64,000 nucleotides of DNA from Methylophilus methylotrophus DSM 46235 = ATCC 53528 (GTDB taxonomy: Bacteria > Pseudomonadota > Gammaproteobacteria > Burkholderiales > Methylophilaceae), in NCBI RefSeq assembly GCF_000378225.1, contig NZ_KB905142.1:310001-374000 (forward strand), in the 5' to 3' direction. Positions 37,701 through 46,798 of the stretch are shown piece by piece. The position numbers and the translations under genes were made by a program. Numbering within the stretch: position 1 is the stretch's first letter; each line of letters opens with the position of its first letter. The notes under the pieces were generated by a model. That model saw only the letters and a list, made by a program, of their open reading frames with translations. It was not told the DNA's origin and did no database searches.

Positions 37701-37871
37701 TGATGCTCTGTTTGATCAGCCTGGATATTAAATTTTTTTAAATTTGGTCTCAATTTACCCGCTTATTTAACCGATAACCTTGTTGAGTTTTAAGGTTTAA
37801 TGACATAGCTCAGGGAATCTTTTGTGCCTATGGCGCAGAATGATTCGATCACAGGGATTAAAGGGTAAATA

Positions 37872-39527
37872 ATGAGTGACACCGGGATTGGCGAACTGAC
37901 AACGCCACTCACTGATAATGCAGCGCAAAGACAATTCATGCGCCATCGTCTTGTACGTAAAGTGCAGGACAATACTCATTTTTTGGCCATGGCCAGCATG
38001 GTATGTGGCTTGCTGGGTTTCCCGCATTACCTGCTTGATGTAGAGAATAATGTCTGGCTGGCGCAGTTACTCACGTACCTGACTTTTATCCTGGTCAGTT
38101 ACAATTTGCTACTGGAAAATGGCCGAACCAACCTGGCCATGCTCACCATGTCACTGGTAACCATCAGTTTGTTCGTGGTTCAGTTATCCCCTTATGCGGC
38201 AGATTTTAATGATACTGCACACCTGCTGAGGATTAGCAATGATTTGCAGGTGCATCAGGGATCCCCTGTTGTGGAGTATGCGGCTGGCGCCTTGCTGGCC
38301 TGTTTGATTGCCACTTCTTATCTTTTTCAGCGTTCCGGCTGGCTGGCCACAAGCCAGGCTATTTTATATGTGGCAGTCATGATTCCGCTGATCCCCTTAC
38401 TTGGCTTTTTGTGTGGTATTGCGCGGCCTTACGGCATCATGTCACCTTTAACCACATTGAGTGGTTTATTGTGTGCATTTAGTTTGCTGGCCAAGCATGC
38501 TTCTCATCCTCCCATGAGTTACTTGCTGTTGATGGATGATAACGGCAAGCAGATACGCTTCAGCATTGTGTTCCTGAGTTTCTTTGCCATTATGCTGGCC
38601 AGGGCCGGTGTTGAGTTTGGTCAAGATATGTTGCGCGCACTGCCCGTGGTCGTGGTGGTATCCATTCTGGCCATCATCTATACCATGACCGCTACCTATT
38701 ACCGTAAAGGGCAGACTAGTGAACAAATTGTTTTGCCAGCAGCAGATATGGACTTTGCCAGCCAGGTAGAGACCGCCCTCGACAACCACCAGTTTTATGT
38801 GGTCTACCAACCTCAAGTTGATTTCAATACAGGAAAATTAAAAGGGGTAGAGGCATTGGTGCGCTGGCGGCATCCTGAAAAAGGCATCATTTCCCCGGAT
38901 AAATTCATCCGTATGGCTGAGTTGACCGGCCTCATTGTGCCCTTGGGCAAGTGGGTGATGCGCACGGCTTGTACACAGGCGGCACAGTGGAATCATCATC
39001 CAGTGCTGGGCAAGGCAGAGATTGCAGTGAATGTTTCTGCGCTGCAATTACAGTCAGGGACACTGGTGGAAGATATTTTGCAGATACTCAAAGAAACCGG
39101 ACTGCCGCCGCACAGACTGGTGGTTGAGCTGACCGAAAGTTCTTTTGTGCAGGATGATGGTGCAAACCTGCGCATGATGCATCGCTTGAAAGAGGCCGGC
39201 ATCAAACTCGCCATTGATGATTTTGGCACGGGCTATTCCTGCTTGTCTTACCTGCGTGACATTCCGGGTGATTATCTGAAAGTGGATCGTTCATTTGTGA
39301 TGGAGCTCCCTGGACACAATAAGGCTGAAGCTGTCATCCAGGCGATCGTCAGCCTGGGCAAGAGCCTGGATTACCGCATTATTGCCGAAGGCATAGAGAA
39401 TGAGGCGCAGGCCAGTTTTCTCAAAGGGATAGGCTGCGACATCGCGCAGGGCTTTTTATTTTCCAAAGCGCTGGAAGCACAAGCGCTGCAGCAATGGGTT
39501 TCTATTCACTTCAGTGCAGAAGTTTAA
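37872..39527 (+). CDS. Membrane-bound EAL-domain c-di-GMP phosphodiesterase (copy 1)
   Basis: A 551-residue protein: a cytoplasmic N-terminal tail, about seven or eight membrane helices (about 40-275), then an EAL domain (about 295-545). All catalytic motifs are intact: GVEALVRW (EAL), NVSALQL, VELTES, IDDFGTG, LKVDRSF, AEGIE and AQGF. It should hydrolyse c-di-GMP in response to a membrane or periplasmic cue. No GGDEF domain is present. A paralogue of the same architecture follows 229 bases later, giving a tandem duplication. Its placement in a sulfate-uptake region suggests a nutrient link, which is inference. Confidence 0.93.
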   Translation: MSDTGIGELTTPLTDNAAQRQFMRHRLVRKVQDNTHFLAMASMVCGLLGFPHYLLDVENNVWLAQLLTYLTFILVSYNLLLENGRTNLAMLTMSLVTISLFVVQLSPYAADFNDTAHLLRISNDLQVHQGSPVVEYAAGALLACLIATSYLFQRSGWLATSQAILYVAVMIPLIPLLGFLCGIARPYGIMSPLTTLSGLLCAFSLLAKHASHPPMSYLLLMDDNGKQIRFSIVFLSFFAIMLARAGVEFGQDMLRALPVVVVVSILAIIYTMTATYYRKGQTSEQIVLPAADMDFASQVETALDNHQFYVVYQPQVDFNTGKLKGVEALVRWRHPEKGIISPDKFIRMAELTGLIVPLGKWVMRTACTQAAQWNHHPVLGKAEIAVNVSALQLQSGTLVEDILQILKETGLPPHRLVVELTESSFVQDDGANLRMMHRLKEAGIKLAIDDFGTGYSCLSYLRDIPGDYLKVDRSFVMELPGHNKAEAVIQAIVSLGKSLDYRIIAEGIENEAQASFLKGIGCDIAQGFLFSKALEAQALQQWVSIHFSAEV

Positions 39528-39756
39528 GGTCGGACAGGCTGCAGTGTACTTGCAATGTGACCTCAGTGCGTTGATATTCACTCTGATATATCAACGCATG
39601 ATTCTGTAGCAAATTATGCCTGAATCGCTTTAATTCGATTTAAAGGATAACAAACTCCTTTTTTCTTTCGCTTTTATATCAATATAGGTGCCCTGTAGTA
39701 TAAACAAAACGACCTGCTGTGGCAGGTGACAATAACAGACCGAAATAGGGGACAGC

Positions 39757-41382
39757 ATGTCAGCACCCAGCATTGACTGGTTCACTGAAAGTGTTCAAGA
39801 GTGTACGACGCAACGTCAGTACATGCGGCATCGATTTCTCCGTACAGTCCAGAAGCAGTCGCCATGGCTAGCACTTGCCAGTATTTTCAGCATACTTTTT
39901 GGCTTGCCTCTTATTCCGTTGCAAGCCACGTTTGCATTAAACGTATTGCAGAGCCTGAGTTCCCTTCTATTTATTGTCGCCAGCTTGTGCGTAGTCTATG
40001 ACACCTGGCGCTGGTCACGAATGACAAGGTTGCTGGTCAGTGCTGTTTTACTATGGTTTTTTGTACAGGTTTACACGCTACTCAGTAGCCATGCGTCTTA
40101 CAGTCATCTGTTTTCTACAGATGATTTGTTTTCGGATGCTAGCCATCGGCAGGTGACAACAGACTTCATTATGTCCTTACTTGTCATGTTCGGCTACCTG
40201 CTTTGCCACTTCCGTTTTAACCGCGCCAGCCAAACCATTCTGTCTATTGCGATACTCATGCCAGTGACGGGGCTATTGGCACAGGCTTACCACATCCCGG
40301 ATGCGTACGGGCAGCTCTCGTTATTAACTTCTGTTGCGGGTGTATTGTGCGCCATGTCGCTGATTGCCAAACAAGTCTCGCAAACGTCCCTGAGTTATTT
40401 ATTGCTATTGGACGATACCGGGCAGCATTTACGCTGGATTGTCGCAGTCCTTTTCCTGTGTGCGATTGCACTTGGCGGGATGGGTGTGCTGTTCGGACAT
40501 GATCCCCATCTCACCCCTTTGATTATCACGCTGGCATTGAACGCTATCGTGCTTGTAATGACCCTGAATTATTACCGCAAAGGAGTCATGCATGACCAGG
40601 TATTGCCCCCAGAAGAACTGGCCTTTGCCAGTGAGCTGGAAGCGGCGATTGCCCATCAGGAGTTCTACCTCGTTTACCAGCCGCAAATGGACTTTCTGAC
40701 GGGCAAACTCGTGGGTGTGGAGGCGCTGATCCGCTGGCAACATCCACAACATGGCGTTGTTCCGCCTAACAAATTTATTGGCGTGGCTGAATTGACCGGC
40801 TTGATTGTGCCTATGGGTGCCTGGGTGTTAAAAGTGGCCTGTCAGCAGGTTGCTGCGTGGAAAACTGGCGATTTGAGTCAAGTAAAGGTCTCAGTCAATG
40901 TATCCCCAATGCAATTGAGGTCGCCAGGCTTTACTGACTATGTGTTGCAGGTATTACGTGAAACAGGGCTCTCCGCGGACCGGTTGGTGATCGAGTTGAC
41001 TGAAAGTGCTTTGGTGCATTCCGATTGTAAAGGCACTGAAAGTTTGCAGGCACTCAAACAGCTTGGCGTCAAACTGGCGATTGATGATTTTGGCACCGGT
41101 TATTCATGCCTGGCTTATTTGCGAGATATACCCGGAGATTATTTAAAAGTAGACCGTTCATTTGTGAATGATGTGCCGGGCAAGGAGCGTTCTGAAGCGG
41201 TGACCAGTGCAATAGTGGTGTTGGGTAAAAACCTGCATTACCAGATTGTGGCTGAGGGCGTGGAAACGCAAGCGCAGGCTGATTACCTGAAAAGCCTCGG
41301 CTGTGACCTGGTACAAGGATTTTTATATGCTCGGCCCATGGAGGAGCAGGCGCTACAAGAGTGGGTCAACAACGGGATCTAA
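39757..41382 (+). CDS. Membrane-bound EAL-domain c-di-GMP phosphodiesterase (copy 2)
   Basis: A 541-residue paralogue of the preceding gene: the same N-terminal pattern (QYMRHRFLRTVQ), similar membrane helices and an intact EAL domain with GVEALIRWQHP, NVSPMQL, IELTES, IDDFGTGYS, LKVDRSF, AEGVET and VQGFL. The EAL half is much more alike between the two copies than the membrane half, which fits divergence of the sensed signal. The gap between the two copies contains no gene or terminator that I can identify, so co-transcription is possible. Confidence 0.93.
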   Translation: MSAPSIDWFTESVQECTTQRQYMRHRFLRTVQKQSPWLALASIFSILFGLPLIPLQATFALNVLQSLSSLLFIVASLCVVYDTWRWSRMTRLLVSAVLLWFFVQVYTLLSSHASYSHLFSTDDLFSDASHRQVTTDFIMSLLVMFGYLLCHFRFNRASQTILSIAILMPVTGLLAQAYHIPDAYGQLSLLTSVAGVLCAMSLIAKQVSQTSLSYLLLLDDTGQHLRWIVAVLFLCAIALGGMGVLFGHDPHLTPLIITLALNAIVLVMTLNYYRKGVMHDQVLPPEELAFASELEAAIAHQEFYLVYQPQMDFLTGKLVGVEALIRWQHPQHGVVPPNKFIGVAELTGLIVPMGAWVLKVACQQVAAWKTGDLSQVKVSVNVSPMQLRSPGFTDYVLQVLRETGLSADRLVIELTESALVHSDCKGTESLQALKQLGVKLAIDDFGTGYSCLAYLRDIPGDYLKVDRSFVNDVPGKERSEAVTSAIVVLGKNLHYQIVAEGVETQAQADYLKSLGCDLVQGFLYARPMEEQALQEWVNNGI

Positions 41383-41400
41383 ACCATTCCTCAGGCATGG

Positions 41401-42735
41401 TCAGCTGTCTATAGGCCGTAATTTGTGGTGATGCAGTTTGGACCTGACCAACTCGATATGTGCACGCAGTTCGTAAGCATATTGTGAGAAAGGCACCGGT
41501 AATTTTACATTCACCACTTTGGTTTCAATCTCATTGAGTTTTTCCAGGCATTGCTGTACATCGTCAGCGCTTTGAATGTCTTGTAACTGCGTATCCAGAA
41601 AGCGCAACTCGCCGTAATAACGAAACAACTTGCGTTTGACCAACCATACATACACCATGGGGATAATCTTTGTTAGCGGTATCAGCAACGCCAGCAAAGG
41701 CAAAATCACGATGAGCGTGCGGTTGACAAAGGTCGCTGCCCAGAATGGCAGGTATTTATCAATAATTGGCAGGCCGGATTTGTAAAAGTTGAGTGCCTGG
41801 GTGCTGAGCGGGAAATCAGTATCCTTGGCCGAGGGAAACTCACCTTTGCTGTTAAACATACTCGGACCGCCATGCACCTGTGAGATCACCTTCATCATCA
41901 GGTAGACCAGTGCCGGATGCATGCTCTCCTTGACTACCAGCGTGGCAGTAGGCGCCACCAGGTGCACATCATGGGGTGGCAGGTTACGCGCCAGGTCCAT
42001 CGCCCCTTCGGGTAGTACCAGATGATGCATGAACGCAAACTTGCGTGAAAAAGCCTCGGCAGTATCCAGGCTTAATAGTTTCAGTTGCGGGTTCCCCAGG
42101 AGTTCGCGAACCAGGCTTGCATTGGCCACATCCACAAACAAAGCGGCATCCACTTTCCCCTGACGCAATGCCTCCGCGGCCTCATCACCACCAATCGCCT
42201 TGAGGGTTGCGTTTTCAGCATCAATGCCGCTTTCCGATAACAAGGTACTGACAAGGGCATGGGTACCGTCACCCACATAGCCAATCGCAATCCGTTTACC
42301 TTTCAGTGCAGACAAATGCGTGACCTCTTTTTTGCAACGGCAGAATATCCAGACTGGCTGGTAATACAAACTCCCCAGCGATAACAGCATGCCCGCACCT
42401 TCAGTATGAGCAACGCCATCCTGGATAAAGGCGATGTCCACGTCCGAATCCGGATTTTTCAGCAGGCGCAAGTTTTCAATGTCGCCGGAAGTTTTTCGCG
42501 TCTCCAGGGTAATGCCTTCTTTTTTCAGGTAAACCCCGTAGATGGCAGCAAAAGCGTTGTAGTTGAGGTCTGCATTGCCGGTGGCAATCACAATTTTACG
42601 GGGTGGGGCAGGGTCTATGAATTTATATGCAAAAAACAGGGCCAGGCAGATTAGCAGGACTGACGGAAGCGTCGCCTCCAGCATTTCCCTGGTGAATATA
42701 GCGGTGAACTTGTTATTGCGCGGATCAAATTTCAT
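41401..42735 (-). CDS. TAXI-family (TRAP-type) solute-binding protein, membrane-anchored
   Basis: A 444-residue protein with an N-terminal membrane helix (about 22-41) and a periplasmic TAXI-type binding domain (about 46-320), marked by KIVIATGNADLNYNAFAAIYG and DIAFIQDGVAHTEG. A second membrane helix lies near 335-365, followed by a ~75-residue cytoplasmic helical tail. TAXI proteins normally serve TRAP transporters, but no TRAP membrane subunit is adjacent. The C-terminal helix and tail suggest an anchored sensor or an orphan binding protein. It is convergent with the second EAL gene. Confidence 0.84.
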   Translation of the reverse strand: MKFDPRNNKFTAIFTREMLEATLPSVLLICLALFFAYKFIDPAPPRKIVIATGNADLNYNAFAAIYGVYLKKEGITLETRKTSGDIENLRLLKNPDSDVDIAFIQDGVAHTEGAGMLLSLGSLYYQPVWIFCRCKKEVTHLSALKGKRIAIGYVGDGTHALVSTLLSESGIDAENATLKAIGGDEAAEALRQGKVDAALFVDVANASLVRELLGNPQLKLLSLDTAEAFSRKFAFMHHLVLPEGAMDLARNLPPHDVHLVAPTATLVVKESMHPALVYLMMKVISQVHGGPSMFNSKGEFPSAKDTDFPLSTQALNFYKSGLPIIDKYLPFWAATFVNRTLIVILPLLALLIPLTKIIPMVYVWLVKRKLFRYYGELRFLDTQLQDIQSADDVQQCLEKLNEIETKVVNVKLPVPFSQYAYELRAHIELVRSKLHHHKLRPIDS

Positions 42736-42944
42736 CGGTCTGCTTTATCGCTTGTCTGTGCCTGAGTCAGGGATTTTACAGGGGTTAGACCGGATGCCAC
42801 AACAGCTGGTTTTAACCGCAGGAAAAGACAGTGTATTCTGGGTTTAGCGCTGCATTGAGAGAAGCCGCCGAATTCTAAAGGCATGATGCACAGCGAATCA
42901 TTGATGAGCATGCCCAAAGAAAATAACCCTTATTATGCTCTTTA

Positions 42945-42997
42945 ATTATAAATATATTATATTTTATTCTTTTTAAAAATATAAAATTCCCCCTATA
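42945..42997 (+). promoter_or_regulatory. Conserved AT-rich promoter element upstream of sbp copy 2
   Basis: ATTATAAAT, then 9 bases, TTTATTCTTT, then 20 bases, CTATA. The same two blocks at exactly the same spacing occur upstream of cysT (44930-44982). The CTATA(GT) block may be the -10 region. The AT-rich character and the genes served suggest a CysB/Cbl-type sulfur-starvation activator, which is inference. Confidence 0.6.
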
Positions 42998-43028
42998 GTT
43001 TCTCCCTATTGAGTTAAGGGAGTTTGCT

Positions 43029-44009
43029 ATGTCTTATTTTTTTCGTCACTTATTGGTCTGGGCTGCGCTGGCACCAATACCACTGCAAGCCGCCGAATTA
43101 TTGAATGCTTCATATGATGTGACGCGAGAGTTCTATAAAGATTTTAACCCGGCTTTTGTGCAGTACTGGAAAGAGAAAACTGGGGAAACGGTGACCATTA
43201 ACCAGTCGCATGGTGGCTCGACCAAGCAGGCGCGTTCGGTGGTGGATGGCCTGCCTGCGGATGTTATTACCATGAACCGCAGTGCAGACATTGATATCCT
43301 GGCGCAAAAAGGCAAATTGATTCCGGCTAACTGGCAAACCCGCTTGCCGAATAACAGTGTGCCAAGTGCATCACCAACCGTATTTCTGGTGCGTAAAGGT
43401 AACCCTAAACAAGTCAAAGACTGGGATGACCTGATCCGTCCAGGCGTGACTTCTGTCATTCCTAATCCCAAGACTTCTGGTAACGGTAAATACAGTTACC
43501 TGGCGGCATGGGGCTACATCACGCACAAAGGCGGCGACGACACCAAAGCGCGCCAGTTTGTGACTGAGTTGTTCAAGCATGTGCCTGTACTGGATACTGG
43601 TGGACGTGGTGCAACGACCACCTTTGCTCAACGGGAGATTGGCGATGTGCTGGTCACCTTTGAGAATGAAGTCTACTTGCTGCAAAAGGAACTGGGTGAA
43701 GATAAATATGAGGTGGTGTATCCCTCAGTCACCGTGTTGGCTGAGAACCCGATCGCGCTGGTGGACAAAGTCGTTGATAAAAAAGGCACACGCAAAGTGG
43801 CACAAGCTTACCTGGAGTTCCATTTTTCACCACAAGGCCAGGCAATTGCCGCCAAACATTATTTACGCCCGCAAGTGACTGAAGTCGCGCAACCCACTTT
43901 CAAAAAACTCAATACATTTACAGTCAAACAAGCATTTGGCAGCTGGAATGAAGCTGAAAATACGCATTTTAGCGATGGCGGCATTTTCGACCAGATTTAT
44001 CAGAAATAG
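43029..44009 (+). CDS. sbp: Sulfate/thiosulfate-binding periplasmic protein (copy 2)
   Basis: A 326-residue paralogue of the protein at 36347, with signal peptide ending LQAAE (about residue 22). It carries NASYDVTREFYKDFNPAF, SHGGSTKQARSVVDGL, NPKTSGNGKYSYLAAW and FSDGGIFDQIYQK. AAGGGAG precedes the ATG. It lies before a degenerate EAL protein and cysTWA and is probably the main binding protein for that importer. It shares an AT-rich promoter element with cysT, so both should respond to the same regulator. Confidence 0.95.
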   Translation: MSYFFRHLLVWAALAPIPLQAAELLNASYDVTREFYKDFNPAFVQYWKEKTGETVTINQSHGGSTKQARSVVDGLPADVITMNRSADIDILAQKGKLIPANWQTRLPNNSVPSASPTVFLVRKGNPKQVKDWDDLIRPGVTSVIPNPKTSGNGKYSYLAAWGYITHKGGDDTKARQFVTELFKHVPVLDTGGRGATTTFAQREIGDVLVTFENEVYLLQKELGEDKYEVVYPSVTVLAENPIALVDKVVDKKGTRKVAQAYLEFHFSPQGQAIAAKHYLRPQVTEVAQPTFKKLNTFTVKQAFGSWNEAENTHFSDGGIFDQIYQK

Positions 44010-44035
44010 CAGTTGTATCGCAGGAAGGAATCACC

Positions 44036-44923
44036 ATGACACAACGTCAACCTAATCAGGAGCCTGAACACGTCATACAGCTACGTGCAGAATTAAAGCA
44101 GGCATTGTCGCTGGACCTGGAAGAACTGGGGTTGCTGGAAGCCAGTTCGGGCGAGTATGAGAGCACCTTTATCGGTGTACATCTTAAAACTGCTTTTCAG
44201 CCGATTTATGATGCCAAGCAAGGGGATATTTACGGTTACGAAGCCCTGATACGTCCGTCTTTGTTTGGCACGCTGGGCAGCACGCCAGAGTTTGCATTCA
44301 CCTATGCCGAGCAATCCGGCAAGCTGGTGCAGTTTGACCGCGTATGCCGCTCGCAGCATGTGCTTAACTTCAGGGCTATTCATCAGGAAAACGGCTTGCT
44401 GTTTTTAAACGTGCATCCCAAGTTGTTGCTGGAAGTCAGTGCACACGGCAAGGTGTTTGAGCAAATTTTGCATAAATATTCTGTGCCTACGCATCGTGTC
44501 GTGCTTGAGATCAATGAGTCCTTGATCGAGCAGGACAAACATCTGATTTCAGCCATCGAGAACTACCGTGCGCTGGGCTACCGGATTGCGTTTGACCATG
44601 TGGGTGGGCACCAGAGCAAGCTGTACCGATTGTGGAGTGCACATCATGACTACATCAAGTTTGACGTCTCCGTGATTCATCAGGCGGCACAACAGCCTGC
44701 CCTAGCCAAAGCCTTGAAAGGATTGGTCGCGGCAGTGCAGGATTTGGGTAGTACCCCAGTGATATTGGGAATTGAAACACAGCAGCAACTGGATATTGCG
44801 ATTGCAGCTGGCGCGACCGTGTTGCAGGGTAACCTGCTGGCAGCGCCGGTGGTGGCCAAAGTGATTAATGACCAGTATCAGCACCGTTCACCCAAGGTTG
44901 CGTGCGTTATCCATTCTTTATAA
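44036..44923 (+). CDS. Degenerate (probably non-catalytic) EAL-domain protein
   Basis: A 295-residue soluble protein consisting of a ~45-residue helical lead and one EAL domain. E69 of EAL (YGYEALIRP), N125, E158 and K208 are kept. However, the DDFGTG motif reads FDHVGGH (second metal-binding Asp replaced by H188), and the AEGxE motif reads LGIE (Glu to Leu). Loss of these metal ligands predicts no phosphodiesterase activity, though c-di-GMP binding may persist. It starts 26 bases after the sulfate-binding gene (AGGAAGGAATC ribosome site) and precedes cysT, placing a possible c-di-GMP effector inside the sulfate operon. Confidence 0.88.
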   Translation: MTQRQPNQEPEHVIQLRAELKQALSLDLEELGLLEASSGEYESTFIGVHLKTAFQPIYDAKQGDIYGYEALIRPSLFGTLGSTPEFAFTYAEQSGKLVQFDRVCRSQHVLNFRAIHQENGLLFLNVHPKLLLEVSAHGKVFEQILHKYSVPTHRVVLEINESLIEQDKHLISAIENYRALGYRIAFDHVGGHQSKLYRLWSAHHDYIKFDVSVIHQAAQQPALAKALKGLVAAVQDLGSTPVILGIETQQQLDIAIAAGATVLQGNLLAAPVVAKVINDQYQHRSPKVACVIHSL

Positions 44924-44929
44924 CTTTAT

Positions 44930-44982
44930 ATTATAAATTAATGATTATTTATTCTTTAATTCTTTTAAAGAGTCCAGCTATA
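44930..44982 (+). promoter_or_regulatory. Conserved AT-rich promoter element upstream of cysT
   Basis: ATTATAAAT-N9-TTTATTCTTT-N20-CTATA(TT), matching the element at 42945 in both blocks and in all spacings. It begins seven bases after the degenerate EAL gene stop, so cysTWA can be transcribed separately under the same control as the binding protein. Confidence 0.6.
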
Positions 44983-45013
44983 TTAGCGCCTGTCTAACTG
45001 GTCACCATACATC

Positions 45014-45847
45014 ATGGCATCACATAAAAAGAAACATTTACTCCCCGGCTTTGGCTTGTCGCTCGGCTACACGCTGGTCTATCTAAGCCTCATCGTCCTT
45101 ATCCCTTTAGCGGCTGTTTTTATACGCACCACCGAGCTCAGTCTGCATGAGTTTTGGGCAGTTGTGACTACGCCGCGTGTGGTCGCCACGTATAAATTGA
45201 CCTTTGGCGCTTCACTACTCGCGGCGTTGATTAACCTGATATTTGGCCTGCTCACGGCCTGGGTGTTGGTGCGCTACCAGTTTTTTGGCAAAAAAGTGCT
45301 GGATGCCCTAGTTGATTTGCCGTTTGCCTTGCCGACCGCGGTGGCCGGTATTGCGCTGACGGCGATCTATGCACCCAATGGTTGGTTAGGACAGTGGTTG
45401 GAGCCACATGGTATTAAAGTCGCTTTTACACCGCTCGGTGTGGTGGTGGCGTTAACTTTTATTAGCCTGCCATTTGTAGTGCGTACGGTACAACCGGTGC
45501 TCGAAGACTTCAGTGCAGAGGCCGAAGAAGCCGCCGCTAGCCTGGGTGCCAATCGCTGGCAAACTTTTTACAAGATTATCCTGCCAGCCATCTGGCCAGC
45601 ATTACTCACCGGTTTTTCTCTGGCGTTTGCACGCGCGGTGGGTGAGTATGGCTCGGTGATTTTTATTGCGGGCAATATGCCTATGATCTCCGAGATCACT
45701 CCGCTGATGATTATTACCAAGCTCGAGCAATACGATTACGCCGGGGCAACAGCGATTGCGGTGGTGATGCTGGTGATTTCTTTTGTCTTGCTCTTGCTGA
45801 TTAACTTATTGCAGTGGTGGAGTAATCACCGCCATGGTAATAAATAA
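45014..45847 (+). CDS. cysT: Sulfate/thiosulfate ABC transporter permease CysT (CysU)
   Basis: A 277-residue inner-membrane permease with six helices. The ABC-coupling EAA-type loop is EAAASLGANRWQTFYKIILPAIWPALLTG, recognisable by EAAASLGANRWQ and ILPAIWPAL. The N-terminal helix and the FALPTAVAGIALTAIYAPNGWLG region are characteristic of CysT. It pairs with CysW to form the sulfate channel. A GC-rich hairpin (45854-45878) separates it from cysW. Confidence 0.95.
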   Translation: MASHKKKHLLPGFGLSLGYTLVYLSLIVLIPLAAVFIRTTELSLHEFWAVVTTPRVVATYKLTFGASLLAALINLIFGLLTAWVLVRYQFFGKKVLDALVDLPFALPTAVAGIALTAIYAPNGWLGQWLEPHGIKVAFTPLGVVVALTFISLPFVVRTVQPVLEDFSAEAEEAAASLGANRWQTFYKIILPAIWPALLTGFSLAFARAVGEYGSVIFIAGNMPMISEITPLMIITKLEQYDYAGATAIAVVMLVISFVLLLLINLLQWWSNHRHGNK

Positions 45848-45853
45848 TTAATT

Positions 45854-45878
45854 GCGCGGGTGAATCCCTATCCCGCGC
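45854..45878. other. Intergenic hairpin between cysT and cysW
   Basis: GCGCGGG / CCCGCGC stem with a ~10-base loop and no T-run, so more likely an RNA-processing or stability hairpin than a terminator. Confidence 0.5.
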
Positions 45879-45906
45879 GCTCGATATTTAATTGAATAGA
45901 ACATTT

Positions 45907-46797
45907 ATGCATACCACACAATTCCAACAATACCAGGGCAAGGTTGCTTCCAAGCGTGCCACCTCTGAGCCGACATGGGTGCGCTGGAGCCTGATTGGAC
46001 TGACCCTTGCATTCCTCGGGCTGTTTTTGCTGGTGCCACTGGCCGCCGTATTTGCTGAAGCCTTGCGCAAAGGGTGGGGCGTTTACCTGGCTGCGATTAC
46101 TGAAGCAGATGCTTTATCCGCCATGAAGCTGACCTTGATTGCCTCACTGATTTCGGTGCCACTGAACTTGGTGTTTGGTGTGGCCGCAGCCTGGGCAATT
46201 ACCAAGTTTGACTTTAAAGGTAAAAGTTTCCTGATCACCTTGATTGACCTGCCGTTTGCCGTCTCGCCTGTGATTGCCGGTTTGATCTTTGTGCTTATTT
46301 TTGGCCTGCAAGGCTGGTTTGGTGAGTGGCTCATCGACCATGACCTGAAAGTGATATTTGCAATACCTGGCATTGTGTTGGCGACCATTTTTGTGACATT
46401 CCCGTTTGTCGCGCGCGAGCTGATTCCACTTATGCAGGCACAAGGCAAGGAAGAGGAAGAGGCAGCACTGGTGTTAGGTGCATCGGGTTGGAAAATGTTG
46501 TGGCATGTGACTTTGCCGAATGTGAAATGGGGCCTGATTTACGGCGTGATCCTTACCAATGCGCGCGCCATGGGCGAGTTTGGTGCGGTGTCTGTGGTGT
46601 CTGGCCATATCCGCGGCCTCACCAACACCATGCCTTTGCATGTTGAGATTTTGTATAACGAATATAACTACGCGGCGGCGTTTGCTGTGGCTTCATTGCT
46701 CACGCTGCTGGCCCTGGTAACCCTGGTTTTGAAAACCTATGTCGAATGGCAGGCATCCCGCGATGCAGCCGCTATTGAAAAGGAAGTGACGGCTTAA
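45907..46797 (+). CDS. cysW: Sulfate/thiosulfate ABC transporter permease CysW
   Basis: A 296-residue permease with six helices. [20 protein letters not shown] and the EAA loop [21 protein letters not shown] are typical of CysW. The frame opens at a TTG five codons earlier; the ATG giving MHTTQFQQY is preferred, although no strong ribosome site is seen. cysA follows with a one-base gap, consistent with co-translation of the transporter parts. Confidence 0.95.
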   Translation: MHTTQFQQYQGKVASKRATSEPTWVRWSLIGLTLAFLGLFLLVPLAAVFAEALRKGWGVYLAAITEADALSAMKLTLIASLISVPLNLVFGVAAAWAITKFDFKGKSFLITLIDLPFAVSPVIAGLIFVLIFGLQGWFGEWLIDHDLKVIFAIPGIVLATIFVTFPFVARELIPLMQAQGKEEEEAALVLGASGWKMLWHVTLPNVKWGLIYGVILTNARAMGEFGAVSVVSGHIRGLTNTMPLHVEILYNEYNYAAAFAVASLLTLLALVTLVLKTYVEWQASRDAAAIEKEVTA

Positions 46798-46798
46798 G

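Noticed and set aside
45854-45878. Hairpin between cysT and cysW as a terminator
   Set aside because: No T-run follows the stem, and cysW needs to be co-expressed with cysT.
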